A stretch of DNA of 64,000 nucleotides from Synechococcus sp. CS-1330 (GCA_025128025.1 JAHLYR010000066.1:1-64000); one strand, 5' to 3'. Shown: positions 9,108-18,374, counted from the stretch's first letter. Notes: generated from the sequence alone by a model not told the origin. A program made the numbers and translations.

Positions 9108-9448
9108 TGCTCTCCTCCTCCTCCTCCTCCTCTTCCTCTTCCTCTTCCTCCTCTTTGCCGTCCCCCTCCCCCGGGCGCCCGATTTTGCTGCTGCTAACCC
9201 GCAAGGGGTGCTGTCTGTGCGAGGGACTGGAGCAGAAGTTGCGCGCCCTCGATCCTCCGTTGGCGCTGGAGTTGATCGATGTGGATGGTGATCCGGCCCT
9301 GCAGGCCCGCTTTGGGCTGGAGGTGCCGGTGCTGCAGGTTCGCTGCGCCCAGGGAGATCGGCAGCTGCCCAGGGTGCCGCCCCGGCTGGCTGGCGCCAGC
9401 TTGCAGGTTTGGTTGCAGAAGCACGGTTTTTCCAGCCAGGACGCTTAG
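9107..9448 (+). CDS. Glutaredoxin-family (DUF836-like) thiol protein
   Basis: A 113-residue thioredoxin-fold protein with LLLLTRKGCCLCEGLEQKL, whose CCLC supplies the CxxC redox pair, followed by LELIDVDGDPALQARFGLEVPVL (family cis-Pro in VPVL). It probably acts in thiol-disulfide exchange; the substrate is unknown. It is translationally coupled to yidD (TGATG) and lies 27 bases before murE. Oddly, the first residues after ML are 14 consecutive serines from a TCC/TCT tract. A TTG at 9155 could be an alternative start that would leave the tract untranslated. Confidence 0.82.
   Translation: MLSSSSSSSSSSSSSSLPSPSPGRPILLLLTRKGCCLCEGLEQKLRALDPPLALELIDVDGDPALQARFGLEVPVLQVRCAQGDRQLPRVPPRLAGASLQVWLQKHGFSSQDA
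9113..9154 (+). repeat. TCC/TCT trinucleotide tract (14 Ser codons)
   Basis: Fourteen consecutive serine codons follow the ATG Leu of the glutaredoxin-like gene: six TCC in a row, then mixed TCT/TCC. It is an in-frame microsatellite; slippage would change length in steps of one residue without breaking the frame. Confidence 0.95.
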
Positions 9449-9475
9449 AAAGGCGCCAACTGTCCCGCCGGTGCC

Positions 9476-10969
9476 ATGACCCAGCTGCTCCACCCAGTCC
9501 TGCAGCAGGTGGGTTTGGAGGTGCCGGTGGGCGTGCCCAACGGGGAGCTGAGCGGCATCAGTTGTGATTCCCGCCGCATCGGGCGGGGCACTTTGTTTGT
9601 GGGGCTGCCTGGCACCCAGGTGGATGGGGGCTGCTTCTGGCCCCAGGCCCTGCAGGCCGGTGCGGTAGCTGCGGTGATTAGCGAGGCCGCAGCGGCCCTT
9701 CAGCCGCCTGGGCCAGGCGATGCTGTGCTGGTAGCGCCTGAGCCGCTGACCCGCTGGGCCGGAGAGCTAGCAGCTGCATTCTGGTGCCAGCCAAGTCGCC
9801 GGCTGGCCCTGATTGGGGTCACCGGCACCAATGGCAAAACCACCACCACCCATTTAATTGAGCATTTGGCTGTTTCGTCAGGCAGGCATTCGGCCCTGTT
9901 TGGCACCTTGGTGAATCGCTGGCCCGGTCACAGCGTGACGGCTCAGCACACCACGGCCTTCGCCGATCTGCTCCAGGCCCAGCTGGCCCAGGCCGTTGAG
10001 GCGGGTGCCCAGATCGGTGCCATGGAGGTGAGCTCCCATGCCCTGGATCAGCAGCGGGTAGCTGGCTGCCACTTCTCCGGCGCCGTGTTTACCAACCTCA
10101 CCCAGGACCACCTCGACTATCACCCGTCGATGCAGGCCTATTTCGAAGCCAAAGCGCGGTTGTTTGCGGAGCCGCTGCTGGCGGGTGGGGCGGTGGTTAA
10201 TGGCGACGACCCCTGGGGCGCCCAGCTGGTGAGTCGTCTAGGGAAGGCCTGCTGGCGCAGCTCCCTGGAGGACCCCAGCGCCGAGCTGTTTATCCGCGAT
10301 TTGCAGCTGGGGGCAGGCGGCGTGCGCGGGGTGCTGCAGACGCCGGCGGGGGAGGGGGCATTCCACTCACCCCTGCTGGGTCGCTTCAACCTGATGAACC
10401 TGCTGCAGGCGGTTGGTGCCCTGGTACAGCAGGGCGTCCCCCTGCCCCAGTTGCTGGAGGGGCTGGCCAATTTCCGCGGGGTGCCTGGTCGCATGGAGCG
10501 GGTGGTGGTGGGCGACGGGGTCGGTGATCCTGCCGTGCTGGTGGATTACGCCCACACCCCCGATGGCTTGGCCAACGCACTGGCTGCTTGCCGACCCTTC
10601 ACGGCGGGGCGTCTGATCTGCGTGTTTGGCTGCGGCGGCGACCGCGACCGCAGCAAGCGGCCCCAGATGGGAGCGATCGCCGCCCAGCTGGCTGACCAGC
10701 TCTATGTGACTTCCGACAACCCCCGCACCGAGGATGCCCAGCAAATCCTGGCCGATGTGACTGCTGGCATTCCTCCTGGAGGATCCATGCAGGTGGAGGC
10801 CGACCGGGCGGTAGCTATTGCTGCCGCCATCGCCGAGGCCGAACCTGGGGATTTGGTGCTGATCGCCGGTAAGGGACATGAGGACTACCAGATCCTCGGC
10901 ACCACCAAGGTTCATTTCGACGACCGGGAAGAGGCGGAGAAAGCCCTGCGCCGCCGCCGGGGCACTTAG
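9476..10969 (+). CDS. murE: UDP-MurNAc-L-Ala-D-Glu:meso-diaminopimelate ligase
   Basis: Cytoplasmic Mur ligase that adds the third residue of the peptidoglycan stem peptide. It has the ATP loop [38 protein letters not shown] with the lysine of YFEAKARLF, and [11 protein letters not shown]. The amino-acid selectivity motif reads DNPR, the form that accepts meso-diaminopimelate. [11 protein letters not shown] closes the C-terminal domain. It is 497 residues, a normal length, starting at ATG 9476. Confidence 0.97.
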   Translation: MTQLLHPVLQQVGLEVPVGVPNGELSGISCDSRRIGRGTLFVGLPGTQVDGGCFWPQALQAGAVAAVISEAAAALQPPGPGDAVLVAPEPLTRWAGELAAAFWCQPSRRLALIGVTGTNGKTTTTHLIEHLAVSSGRHSALFGTLVNRWPGHSVTAQHTTAFADLLQAQLAQAVEAGAQIGAMEVSSHALDQQRVAGCHFSGAVFTNLTQDHLDYHPSMQAYFEAKARLFAEPLLAGGAVVNGDDPWGAQLVSRLGKACWRSSLEDPSAELFIRDLQLGAGGVRGVLQTPAGEGAFHSPLLGRFNLMNLLQAVGALVQQGVPLPQLLEGLANFRGVPGRMERVVVGDGVGDPAVLVDYAHTPDGLANALAACRPFTAGRLICVFGCGGDRDRSKRPQMGAIAAQLADQLYVTSDNPRTEDAQQILADVTAGIPPGGSMQVEADRAVAIAAAIAEAEPGDLVLIAGKGHEDYQILGTTKVHFDDREEAEKALRRRRGT

Positions 10970-11043
10970 AGGCTGAATGCTCCCAGTGTCTTGTTTCCGT
11001 AAGAAGCTCCCGATAAATTTAGATAGTCCTATCAATCACCTTT

Positions 11044-11802
11044 GTGACAGCCTCTATTCCAATGGGCAAGAAGCTTCTTGCTGAAGGCTTCGGTACTTTT
11101 TGGCTGGTGTTGGGAGGGTGCGGTAGTGCCGCAATCGCCGCTAATTTCCCGTATCTCACTGGAGCCGATATTGCTCCGGGCAATCCCTTTGGACTTGGCT
11201 TCCTTGGCGTGTCGCTTGCCTTTGGCCTCACGGTGGTAACAATGGCCTATGCAATTGGGCACATCTCTGGGTGTCATCTAAACCCGGCGGTGAGCTTCGG
11301 TCTTTGGGCTAGCGGACGAATGAAGGGTTCGGAGTTGCTGCCTTACATCGCAGCTCAAGTGATCGGCGGCGTGTTGGCCGGAGGCTTCATCAAGCTGGTG
11401 GTGGCAGGTGGCCCGGCTTTTGATTTGGTGATGGCTGGTAGTAATCCCCTGGCTACAAATGGTTGGGGCACCCATTCACCGGGTGGTTATGGCTTCTGGG
11501 CAGCCTTGATCGTGGAGCTAGTGCTCACCTTCTTCTTCCTGTTGGTGATTATTGGTGCCACTGATCGCCTGGCGCCATCTGGCTTTGCTGGCCTTGCTAT
11601 TGGACTCACCCTGGCGCTGATTCACATGATCAGCATCCCGGTGACTAATACATCGGTTAACCCTGCGCGTAGCACCGCAGTAGCTGTTTGGGCCGGAGTG
11701 GAAGCGATGGGGCAGCTCTGGTTGTTCTGGGTAGCGCCGATCGTGGGGGCCTTGCTGGCTGGTTGGGTTTATCGCAATGTGTTCAGCGACCAGGCTTCCT
11801 GA
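11044..11802 (+). CDS. aqpZ: Aquaporin Z
   Basis: Six-helix inner-membrane water channel. Both pore NPA motifs are present, HLNPAVSFG (about residue 78) and SVNPARSTA (about residue 204), and the region before the second half matches the AqpZ type. The start is GTG 11044 or ATG 11062 ([11 protein letters not shown]). The 5' region contains a GATAG-2-CTATC inverted repeat at 11022-11033. By eye it is less GC-rich than its neighbours. A strong terminator follows. Confidence 0.95.
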   Translation: MTASIPMGKKLLAEGFGTFWLVLGGCGSAAIAANFPYLTGADIAPGNPFGLGFLGVSLAFGLTVVTMAYAIGHISGCHLNPAVSFGLWASGRMKGSELLPYIAAQVIGGVLAGGFIKLVVAGGPAFDLVMAGSNPLATNGWGTHSPGGYGFWAALIVELVLTFFFLLVIIGATDRLAPSGFAGLAIGLTLALIHMISIPVTNTSVNPARSTAVAVWAGVEAMGQLWLFWVAPIVGALLAGWVYRNVFSDQAS

Positions 11803-11834
11803 TCGCGATTACATTTAGCCAAACTTGATCTAGA

Positions 11835-11860
11835 GAAGGGGCGTAAGCCCCTTCTTTTTG
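11835..11860 (+). terminator. Rho-independent terminator of aqpZ
   Basis: A perfect 8-bp stem GAAGGGGC/GCCCCTTC with tetraloop GTAA is followed by TTTTTG. It lies 33 bases beyond the aqpZ stop. Confidence 0.93.
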
Positions 11861-11877
11861 TTTGGAGTTGGGATTAC

Positions 11878-13041
11878 TCAGAAGGCTTGCAGAGCTTCAA
11901 GTAGCTGCTCAATTTCGGCTTCGGTGGTGGTGATGTGGGTGGAGGCCCGCAGGCAGTGGGGATCGTCGATGCTGCGCAGCCAGATGCCTTGCTCCCCCAG
12001 GCGCTTCACCACGCTCTCTGGATCTTCCCCGCTGATCTCAAAGCTGACCAGCCCCGCTGGTGGTGGCACCTCCAGCAGTGTGCGGGCGCGCGGGTTTGCC
12101 TGCAGTCCTTGCCAGAGATAGCCGCTGCGCCGCTGAATCAGGGCCAGGCGCTCTTCGGATGTGCCTTCCGCCTCCAGCAGGTGCAGGGATTGCTCAAGGC
12201 CAGCGCAAAGGGGTATGCAGGAGGTGGCTACTTCAAAGCGGCGGCTGTCGGTGTGAAATTCGCTCTGGCCGCTGGCTTCGTGGCTGAGACTGCGCCAGCC
12301 GATCAGGGTTGGTCTGGCCTCTCGCACCACCCGCTCCGATAGGGCTACTGCTCCCAATCCCTCGGGGCCACAACACCATTTGTGGCCGGTGCAGCCGTAG
12401 ATGTCGGCGGCCGCGGCCGCAGTTTCGATGGGAATGGCCCCAAGGGATTGGGCCCCGTCCACCAGCAGCCAGGGATGCTTGGGGTGTGAGCTGAGTTGGT
12501 CGGCTACCGCTGCAATCGGCATCACCTGGCCCGTGTTCCAGAGCAGGTGTGAAAGCACAACCAATCGGGTGGCGGGGCTGAGCTGGCGATCCAATCGCTG
12601 CAGCACTTGCTCGTTTGTGTCATCGGCAGTGCCGCGCAGATCCGCCACCGGCAAGGTGGTGAGCACAAGCCCTTGGCGGTGGGCCAGTTCGCGGCAGGCG
12701 GCCACCACCCCCGGATGCTCGCAGTCGCTGATCAGGAGTTCGTCGCCTGCCTGCCAGGGCAGGCCCCAGAGTGGCAGTACGCAGCCACTGGTCACGTTTT
12801 CGCTGAAGGCCAGCCGGTGCGCCGGCACGCCAAACCAGCTAGCCAGGTGCTGACGCAGCTGGCTGGTGGTCTGTTCCACAAAAGGCCAGACGGCGCCGGT
12901 AAACGGGCCCAGCTCCTGGATAGTGCGCCAGGCGGCCGTTATGGCCTCGAGGGAGGAGCTCGGCAGGGGGCCCTGGCCGCCGTAGTTGAAGTAGGTCTTG
13001 TTGGCCAGTGCGGGTAGCTGGGCGCGGAAATCAGTTGGCAT
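11878..13041 (-). CDS. Class V aminotransferase-fold PLP enzyme, probably cysteine/cystine lyase-like
   Basis: A 387-residue fold-type I PLP enzyme. The motifs are KTYFNYGGQGPLP at the N-terminus, SENVTSGCVLPLWG, LVDGAQSLGAIPI (PLP-binding Asp) and YGCTGHKWCCGPEG with the Schiff-base Lys. The family includes cysteine desulfurases and isopenicillin N epimerase-like proteins; GHKW-CGP resembles the cyanobacterial L-cysteine/cystine C-S lyase (C-DES). No catalytic cysteine loop of the NifS/SufS type is evident. The substrate is therefore inferred, not shown. It is convergent with aqpZ. Confidence 0.78.
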   Translation of the reverse strand: MPTDFRAQLPALANKTYFNYGGQGPLPSSSLEAITAAWRTIQELGPFTGAVWPFVEQTTSQLRQHLASWFGVPAHRLAFSENVTSGCVLPLWGLPWQAGDELLISDCEHPGVVAACRELAHRQGLVLTTLPVADLRGTADDTNEQVLQRLDRQLSPATRLVVLSHLLWNTGQVMPIAAVADQLSSHPKHPWLLVDGAQSLGAIPIETAAAAADIYGCTGHKWCCGPEGLGAVALSERVVREARPTLIGWRSLSHEASGQSEFHTDSRRFEVATSCIPLCAGLEQSLHLLEAEGTSEERLALIQRRSGYLWQGLQANPRARTLLEVPPPAGLVSFEISGEDPESVVKRLGEQGIWLRSIDDPHCLRASTHITTTEAEIEQLLEALQAF

Positions 13042-13136
13042 CAGGAGCGTTTATTTGCTCGGATCCTGGCATTGCATTGACGATCGGTCGATTGATCCGT
13101 GAAGATTTAGTTAGTTCAATCTATGAATTGTTGGCC

Positions 13137-13943
13137 ATGCCAATTCCAGATCTGTCAGCGCTCGTGGTCTCCACGATTGTTCCCTTTGTTTTGAAGTTGG
13201 TGGGGGCAGTAGCCCTCTGGATCGTTGGTGGCTGGCTGATTCAGCTGGCTATGCGCATTATGCGCAAAAGTTTGCGCCATGGCAGCCTCGATGTGACGGT
13301 TGTTGGCTATCTGATTAACATCCTCGCTGCTGTTTTGCGAGTGATATTGGTGGTAGCGATACTCGGCTTCTTTGGTATTCAGACAGCCAGCTTTGCTGCG
13401 TTGCTTGCGGGTGCCGGCGTAGCCATCGGGGCTGCCTGGAGTGGCATGCTCGGCAACTTTGCAGCTGGGGTTTTTCTACAGATTTTCCGTCCCTTCAGTG
13501 TTGGTGACTTCATCACAGCTGCTGGAATCACCGGCACAGTGGAGGAAATCGGCATGTTTGTCACCTCGCTCCTGGCCCCAGATAACGTGCGCAACATCGT
13601 GCCCAATGGCAAGTTGTTTGGCGACACCATCCAGAACTATTCGGTCCATGGTTACCGTCGTGTTGAGCTAGTGGCCCAGCTCGATAATTCCGCTGATGTA
13701 GCGCGAGCCATTGCCCTGCTTAAAGAAGGCATTAAGCAGGTGCCTAATCAGTTTGCAGGCATGGAAGCAGACGTCGAGGTGCTCGAGTTCAGTGAGCGTG
13801 GTCCCCGGCTGGCGGTGCGTCCCTACACCCACACCAGCAACTACTGGCAGGTTTATTTCGACACCAATCGCATGATCATCGATGTGCTCGGCGCCAATGG
13901 CTTCCCCGTGCCCAGGATCCCGCTGGCGATGGGCGCTAACTAG
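13137..13943 (+). CDS. MscS-family mechanosensitive channel
   Basis: Small-conductance mechanosensitive channel protein that releases solutes on osmotic downshift. It has about three N-terminal membrane helices. The pore-lining helix is Gly/Ala-rich (AALLAGAGVAIGAAWSGMLGNFAAG). The cytosolic beta domain includes FRPFSVGDFI and VPNGKLFGDTIQNYS. I start it at ATG 13137 (268 residues); the frame continues upstream to 13008, overlapping the divergent gene start, without a convincing better start. The last 4 bases overlap the convergent small membrane gene. Confidence 0.9.
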   Translation: MPIPDLSALVVSTIVPFVLKLVGAVALWIVGGWLIQLAMRIMRKSLRHGSLDVTVVGYLINILAAVLRVILVVAILGFFGIQTASFAALLAGAGVAIGAAWSGMLGNFAAGVFLQIFRPFSVGDFITAAGITGTVEEIGMFVTSLLAPDNVRNIVPNGKLFGDTIQNYSVHGYRRVELVAQLDNSADVARAIALLKEGIKQVPNQFAGMEADVEVLEFSERGPRLAVRPYTHTSNYWQVYFDTNRMIIDVLGANGFPVPRIPLAMGAN

Positions 13944-14218
13944 AGCACCTGGCCAACCATTACGGCGGCGATCGCAGAAAACAGCGTGATGCCTAAGGCG
14001 GTGAGAGGATTCTGTCCCTGAGCCACCGCCACGGTGGTCACGATCCCTGCACCAAGACAGGCCACCGCCAGTTGGCTAAGCACTTCAGGGCGGCTTTTTG
14101 GGGTGGGGCTCACGGATACTCGGGCGGCTTGGGCCAGAACGTAGAGGTGATTTCCTTTTGATTCCTGGCCTGGCGCCGAGCTTGTTACCAGACGTCGGAG
14201 TTCGTTACGCGTCGACAT
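13940..14218 (-). CDS. Small hypothetical membrane protein
   Basis: A 92-residue protein starting at ATG 14218 (TTG 14221 directly before is possible). The N-terminal half is polar and basic; two hydrophobic stretches follow, about residues 47-67 (LSQLAVACLGAGIVTTVAVA) and 73-92. I do not recognise a family. It lies 15 bases after the ycf46 stop on the same strand, so it may be the last gene of that operon. Its 3' end overlaps mscS by 4 bases. Confidence 0.6.
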   Translation of the reverse strand: MSTRNELRRLVTSSAPGQESKGNHLYVLAQAARVSVSPTPKSRPEVLSQLAVACLGAGIVTTVAVAQGQNPLTALGITLFSAIAAVMVGQVL

Positions 14219-14233
14219 CAACGCCAGCTTTCC

Positions 14234-15709
14234 CTAGCCGCGGGAAGCGGGCCTGGCCCGGCCGCCGCTGGCCCAGGCCTGCAGCGCCTCCAGTTGCTCC
14301 CGGGCGGTGCGCGAAAGGGGCACCACCTGGCTAGCGGCTGTGATGAGGTCGGCTTCGCCGAATTCCCGCTGGTCGGCGAAGGCCAGGTGCATGGCCTCTA
14401 TCACGGTCTGCTCCAGTTCGGCGCCTGAGAATCCCGCAGTGCGATCTACCAGCACCTCCAGGGTGATGCTGTGCTTTGGCCGGCGGCGACGCAGCTGCAG
14501 ATCGAGAATGGAGCGGCGCTCGTCAGCGCTGGGCAGATCCAGCAGGAAAATCTCGTCGAAGCGCCCCTTGCGCAGTAGTTCGCCTGGCAGCTTGTCGACG
14601 CCATTGGCAGTGGCCACCACAAACACGGCGCTGGTTTTCTCCGCCATCCAGGTGAGCACAGTGCCCAGTACGCGCTGGCTGGTGCCACCGTCGCTGCGGG
14701 AATCGCCCCCAAATCCTTTGTCGATCTCATCGATCCAGAGCACGCAGGGCGCCATCGCCTCCGCTCGCTGGATCATGTCGCGGGTGCGGGCCTCTGAAGC
14801 CCCCACCAAGCCGGCGAATAGCCTGCCCACATCGAGGCGCAGCAAGGGCATGCTCCAGCTGTGGGCAATCGCCTTGGCGGTGAGCGATTTGCCGGTGCCC
14901 TGGGGGCCCACCAGCAGCACGCCCCGGGGTAGGGGCAGGCCGTAGCGCATCGCTTCTTCGCTGAAGGCCATGTGGCGCTGCTCCAGCCAGTGCTTGAGGG
15001 CTTCGTGGCCTCCGATATCGGCGGGGCTGGCCTCACTCGGGCAGTACTCCAGCAGCTCGCTCTTGGCGATCGCCTGACGTTTCTCCTCCAGCACCTCGGC
15101 TAAATCCGCCTCGCCGAGTTGGCCGCGCCGGGCCAGGGCCCGGGCAGCCAGCTGGCGCACTCGCTGCTCGCTGAGGCCGTGGCAGGCGGCGGTGAGCTGT
15201 TCGCACACGGCCGGTGCCATCGGGTAGCCACTGGCGCCAGCGATCGTGCTGAGCAGTTGACGGATCTCTTCAGCATCAGGCAGTGGTAGGTCCAGCAGGG
15301 TGATGCTGTCTTCCAATTCCCGGGGAATGGCCCAGTCGGGGGCGGTGATCACCAGGGTGCGGGGTGCCTGGCGCAGGCTCGAGGCCAGGTTGCGTAGCCG
15401 GCGGCAGACGCCGGCGTCTTCGCAGTAGCGGTGAAAATCTCGCAGCACCAGCAGGGCTCCCTGCTCGGGCGGCAGGGTGTCGAGACAGGCCAGGGCCGCC
15501 ATCGGGTTGCGGGTGGCCTCGCCGCTGCGGTTTGGGGCACCGCTCAAGCCATCAATGAAGTCCCAGCGCAGCAGGGTGCGGCCGCCCAGTCGCTGGGCAG
15601 CTTGCTCCAGCAGGCCATCAACCCGTTCCTCCTCCAGGCTGCGGATCCACAGAATCGGCGTGCGGGCCCGGATCAGTAGATCGAGTTGGTCGGCCCAGTT
15701 GTCGGTCAC
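14234..15709 (-). CDS. ycf46: AAA+ ATPase Ycf46
   Basis: A 491-residue AAA+ protein conserved in cyanobacteria and some algal plastids. The N-terminal roughly 250 residues are a family-specific domain. The AAA module has Walker A GPQGTGKS, Walker B VLWIDEIDKGF, sensor VVATANG, and arginine finger region LLRKGRFDE. In Synechocystis the homologue has been linked to inorganic carbon use and photosynthesis regulation; the molecular role is unclear. It starts at GTG 15709, 10 bases after the DUF177 gene, as the last large gene of the rpmH operon. Confidence 0.92.
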   Translation of the reverse strand: MTDNWADQLDLLIRARTPILWIRSLEEERVDGLLEQAAQRLGGRTLLRWDFIDGLSGAPNRSGEATRNPMAALACLDTLPPEQGALLVLRDFHRYCEDAGVCRRLRNLASSLRQAPRTLVITAPDWAIPRELEDSITLLDLPLPDAEEIRQLLSTIAGASGYPMAPAVCEQLTAACHGLSEQRVRQLAARALARRGQLGEADLAEVLEEKRQAIAKSELLEYCPSEASPADIGGHEALKHWLEQRHMAFSEEAMRYGLPLPRGVLLVGPQGTGKSLTAKAIAHSWSMPLLRLDVGRLFAGLVGASEARTRDMIQRAEAMAPCVLWIDEIDKGFGGDSRSDGGTSQRVLGTVLTWMAEKTSAVFVVATANGVDKLPGELLRKGRFDEIFLLDLPSADERRSILDLQLRRRRPKHSITLEVLVDRTAGFSGAELEQTVIEAMHLAFADQREFGEADLITAASQVVPLSRTAREQLEALQAWASGGRARPASRG

Positions 15710-15719
15710 GGAGGGATGA

Positions 15720-16259
15720 TCAGGGGTTCAGGCCCTGCAGGGCGCTCCAGCGGGAATCGATGCCGTCGCTGTCGCTGCTCCAGGTGGCCGGACCGGGGCA
15801 GTCCTTGCCGCAGTGGTTAACGATCGGTAGCAACAGATTTAGTTGCTCAAATACCCAATGCTCAGGATCGAAATTGCCCCTGGGATCGAGCTGCTCCATC
15901 AGGCCGCTGTCGTCAGCCTCGCCCTCGATTGCCATCGAGTCGGATTGGATGGGGGCGGGTTCGCCTATCCAAAGCAGTTCCTGGTTGCTGGCGCACAGGG
16001 GATGGTTGAAGTGCTGGAGGCAGCGGTCGCAGCAGAGGGTGACGATCGTTTCAGCTTTGCCTACCACCTCCAGGACGTTGCCCCGATGGTTGACTTGCAG
16101 TTGGCCGCGCACCGGTGTCAGGCTGGCTAGCCCCTCGATTGTTTGGTCTATTTGCCAATGCCGCCCAGCTTCCAGGTGCCGCAGATCCGAAAGGGGAACC
16201 GGCCGAAGCCGCTCTCCGACAATCGGCTCAGATTGCTCTGGCTGGGATGAATTGGACAC
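15720..16259 (-). CDS. DUF177/YceD-family protein
   Basis: A 179-residue protein with the YceD hallmarks: a beta-rich N-terminal part, CCDRCLQHF (CxxC), and a C-terminal HCGKDCPG cysteine pair. YceD family members are linked to 23S rRNA accumulation and usually sit beside rpmF in other bacteria; here the neighbours are yidC and ycf46. The start is GTG 16259, 3 bases after the yidC stop. Confidence 0.82.
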   Translation of the reverse strand: MSNSSQPEQSEPIVGERLRPVPLSDLRHLEAGRHWQIDQTIEGLASLTPVRGQLQVNHRGNVLEVVGKAETIVTLCCDRCLQHFNHPLCASNQELLWIGEPAPIQSDSMAIEGEADDSGLMEQLDPRGNFDPEHWVFEQLNLLLPIVNHCGKDCPGPATWSSDSDGIDSRWSALQGLNP

Positions 16260-16262
16260 GGG

Positions 16263-17390
16263 TCACTTCTTGCCCTTGGGTTCGAAGGGCAGGCGACCGC
16301 CACTGGCTGACACAGTCACGGGTTGCTGGGCCATTTGCTGGTCAAGGATCGCCTGCAGGTTGTCAGGCAAGGCTTCGCGGCTGAGCAGGAAGGTCTGCAG
16401 GGCTTGGAAGATGTTGGCAACCACCATGTAGAGCAGCACCCCAGCCGGTAGGGGGAAAAACAGGAACATGCCAGTGATCATCACCGGGGTGATCTTGTTG
16501 GCGGTGGATTGCTGAGGATTGGCGGGCATGCCCATGCCAGAAAGGATCTGGGAGGCAAACAGGCTGGCGCCAAAACCTGCCACCAAGATGGCGATGTCCC
16601 AGTTCACGGCGCCATCGGTCATAAAGCCCACCTGGCCGAGAGCCTTGATGAACAGGAAGCCGCTGCGGGCTGCCAGACCAGGGATCTTCGCCTCCACGGT
16701 GGCGTCGCCGGTGCCTAGGGCAGTGATCGTGCCATCAGCTGCCACGCTCACGACGCCTTCTCCCTTGGTCACGCTCCAGGCGGGCGTGTAGGCGTCGCCG
16801 TGGTCGATGCCCTGCAGCACCGAAGCAAAGCTCGAGCCGTCTTTGGTGTGCAGCTTCACCTGGGCCGAATCACCCACCCCCAGCTTGGTGCCGCCTTCGA
16901 GGCTGGCGATCACCGGCACGTGGGTGGTTTCGGTAACGAAGATCGAGTGGCTGGCGCTGTTGAAGGGTTTGGGTTCGACTGCGGCGATTTGTTCAGCAGG
17001 CAGCACCTTGAGGTTGAGGGTGTAGGGCACATCCGCGAAAGGTGAGCCCCGCAGGGTGGCGAATAGGGCAAACAGGATCGGCATCTGCACTAGCAGGGGC
17101 AGGCAGCCAGCCAGGGGGCTGCCGAACTCCTTCATCAGTTGGCCCAGTTCCTCCTGCTGCTTCTGAGGGTTGCTGGCGTATTTAGCCTTGATCTCGGCCT
17201 GCCGCTTCTGCATGGCGGGCTGGGCGATCCGCATGCGGCGGGCGTTGCGGATCGAGCCGGCGCTGAGCGGGAATAAGGCCAGGCGGATCACCACGGTGAG
17301 GGCGATGATTGCCAGGCCATAGCTGGGCACCAATCCGTAGAAGAAATCGAGGATTGGGAGCAGCAGGTTGTCGGAGATGTAGCCGATCAC
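16263..17390 (-). CDS. yidC: YidC/Oxa1/Alb3 membrane protein insertase
   Basis: Inserts membrane proteins, including photosynthetic ones, into plasma and thylakoid membranes. The first core helix at about 21-41 carries the conserved Arg ([11 protein letters not shown]36). A basic cytosolic helical hairpin follows at 42-90, the second helix at 95-113, and the last helices at about 262-335. Unusually, about 140 residues (120-262) lie between the second and third core helices. Part of this (about 158-236, with [13 protein letters not shown] and [20 protein letters not shown]) reads like a bacterial Ig-like Big_2 domain. It starts at GTG 17390 within the rpmH-rnpA operon. Confidence 0.93.
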   Translation of the reverse strand: MIGYISDNLLLPILDFFYGLVPSYGLAIIALTVVIRLALFPLSAGSIRNARRMRIAQPAMQKRQAEIKAKYASNPQKQQEELGQLMKEFGSPLAGCLPLLVQMPILFALFATLRGSPFADVPYTLNLKVLPAEQIAAVEPKPFNSASHSIFVTETTHVPVIASLEGGTKLGVGDSAQVKLHTKDGSSFASVLQGIDHGDAYTPAWSVTKGEGVVSVAADGTITALGTGDATVEAKIPGLAARSGFLFIKALGQVGFMTDGAVNWDIAILVAGFGASLFASQILSGMGMPANPQQSTANKITPVMITGMFLFFPLPAGVLLYMVVANIFQALQTFLLSREALPDNLQAILDQQMAQQPVTVSASGGRLPFEPKGKK

Positions 17391-17443
17391 GGCAGAGGGG
17401 CTCTCTGGGTAGGGGGGAGCGTGGGCTCAGTGTGACTGATGGT

Positions 17444-17851
17444 CTAGGCGGCCATGCCCTTGGGTGTGGAGCTTTTGGCTTGGCGGCGCTCCTCGATGTA
17501 GGCCTCGAGCTCCCGGAACCGAGGCACTGCGCGCATCTCGAGCTTGGAGCCGTCGTTTAGCACCAGCACCATGTCGCCCCAGAGGCCGAAGCCGCGGGGC
17601 ACACTGCGTACCTCCCTGATTTGGCTGTACACAACCTGGGTGCGGTCTCGTCCCAGCCAGCCCCCATTCACCTCAATGCGGCGACTGGTGATCCTGAAAC
17701 GCAGCCATACAGCCCGCACGATCGCTCCAACGGCGAAAGGAATGCCGATGAGGGTGAGCCCGAGCACCAAATTGAAGATCAGGTCTCCCTTGGCGGGCCC
17801 GCCTTCGTAGAAAACGCTTTCCTGAATGGAGGTGGCGGAGGCAGTGCTCAT
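17444..17851 (-). CDS. Bacterial PH-domain membrane protein
   Basis: A 135-residue protein with an N-terminal stretch, one or two hydrophobic segments (about 23-48, FNLVLGLTLIGIPFAVGAIV), then a PH-like beta domain with RFRITSRRIEVNGGWLGRD and a LVLNDGSKLEM strand. Its function is unknown. This gene sits between rnpA and yidC in cyanobacteria. The start ATG at 17851 overlaps the rnpA stop as ATGA, indicating translational coupling. Confidence 0.82.
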   Translation of the reverse strand: MSTASATSIQESVFYEGGPAKGDLIFNLVLGLTLIGIPFAVGAIVRAVWLRFRITSRRIEVNGGWLGRDRTQVVYSQIREVRSVPRGFGLWGDMVLVLNDGSKLEMRAVPRFRELEAYIEERRQAKSSTPKGMAA

Positions 17852-18231
17852 CGCGTCAGGCCTGCTTGGTGAAGAAGTTGACTGCATTCTCCCAGCAAGG
17901 CCTGGGGGCATTGCTCAGCGCTACCGGGTTTGAGGCTGAGTAGCAGCCAGAGGCAGCGCTGGCCATCGCCGATTGGCTGGGCAAGTAGGTGCTCGTGCAG
18001 TAGGCGGCGCAGGCGATTGCGGCGCACGGATCGTTTGTGCACCTTGCTGCTGATCACAATCCCGCAGCGCCAGCTGCTGGGTGGACTTGCCTGCTGCTTG
18101 GCAGGCAGGAGTTGGGGCAGGGCGTCCAAAACGCGGAGCAACAAAAAAGGGCCGTGCGTTTTGCGGCCCTTCTGATACACCCGGTCAAACACCCGTTGCC
18201 CCTTGAGCCGGTGGCACTGGGGCAGGGCCAA
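17848..18231 (-). CDS. rnpA: Ribonuclease P protein component
   Basis: Protein cofactor of RNase P, which trims tRNA 5' leaders. It starts at TTG 18231 with LPQCHRLKGQRVFDRVYQKG, and has the family's RNA-binding signature KVHKRSVRRNRLRRLLHE. It is 127 residues, a normal length. It lies 5 bases after rpmH, in the classic rpmH-rnpA pairing. Confidence 0.94.
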   Translation of the reverse strand: MALPQCHRLKGQRVFDRVYQKGRKTHGPFLLLRVLDALPQLLPAKQQASPPSSWRCGIVISSKVHKRSVRRNRLRRLLHEHLLAQPIGDGQRCLWLLLSLKPGSAEQCPQALLGECSQLLHQAGLTR

Positions 18232-18236
18232 GGCTT

Positions 18237-18374
18237 TTAAACGGCGAGGCGGGCCCGCCCGCGGCGACGGCGGGTGCGGATCACGCGGCGGCCTGTGTGG
18301 CTGCGCATGCGCACTCGGAAGCCAGATACGCGCTTGCGCTTACGACTCGTTCCTTCCAGGGTGCGCTTGGTCAT
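18237..18374 (-). CDS. rpmH: 50S ribosomal protein L34
   Basis: A 45-residue, highly basic protein: [20 protein letters not shown] at the N-terminus and [19 protein letters not shown] following, the canonical L34 sequence. It starts at ATG 18374 and ends at TAA 18237-18239. It is the first gene of the rpmH-rnpA-PH-yidC-DUF177-ycf46 operon. Confidence 0.97.
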   Translation of the reverse strand: MTKRTLEGTSRKRKRVSGFRVRMRSHTGRRVIRTRRRRGRARLAV

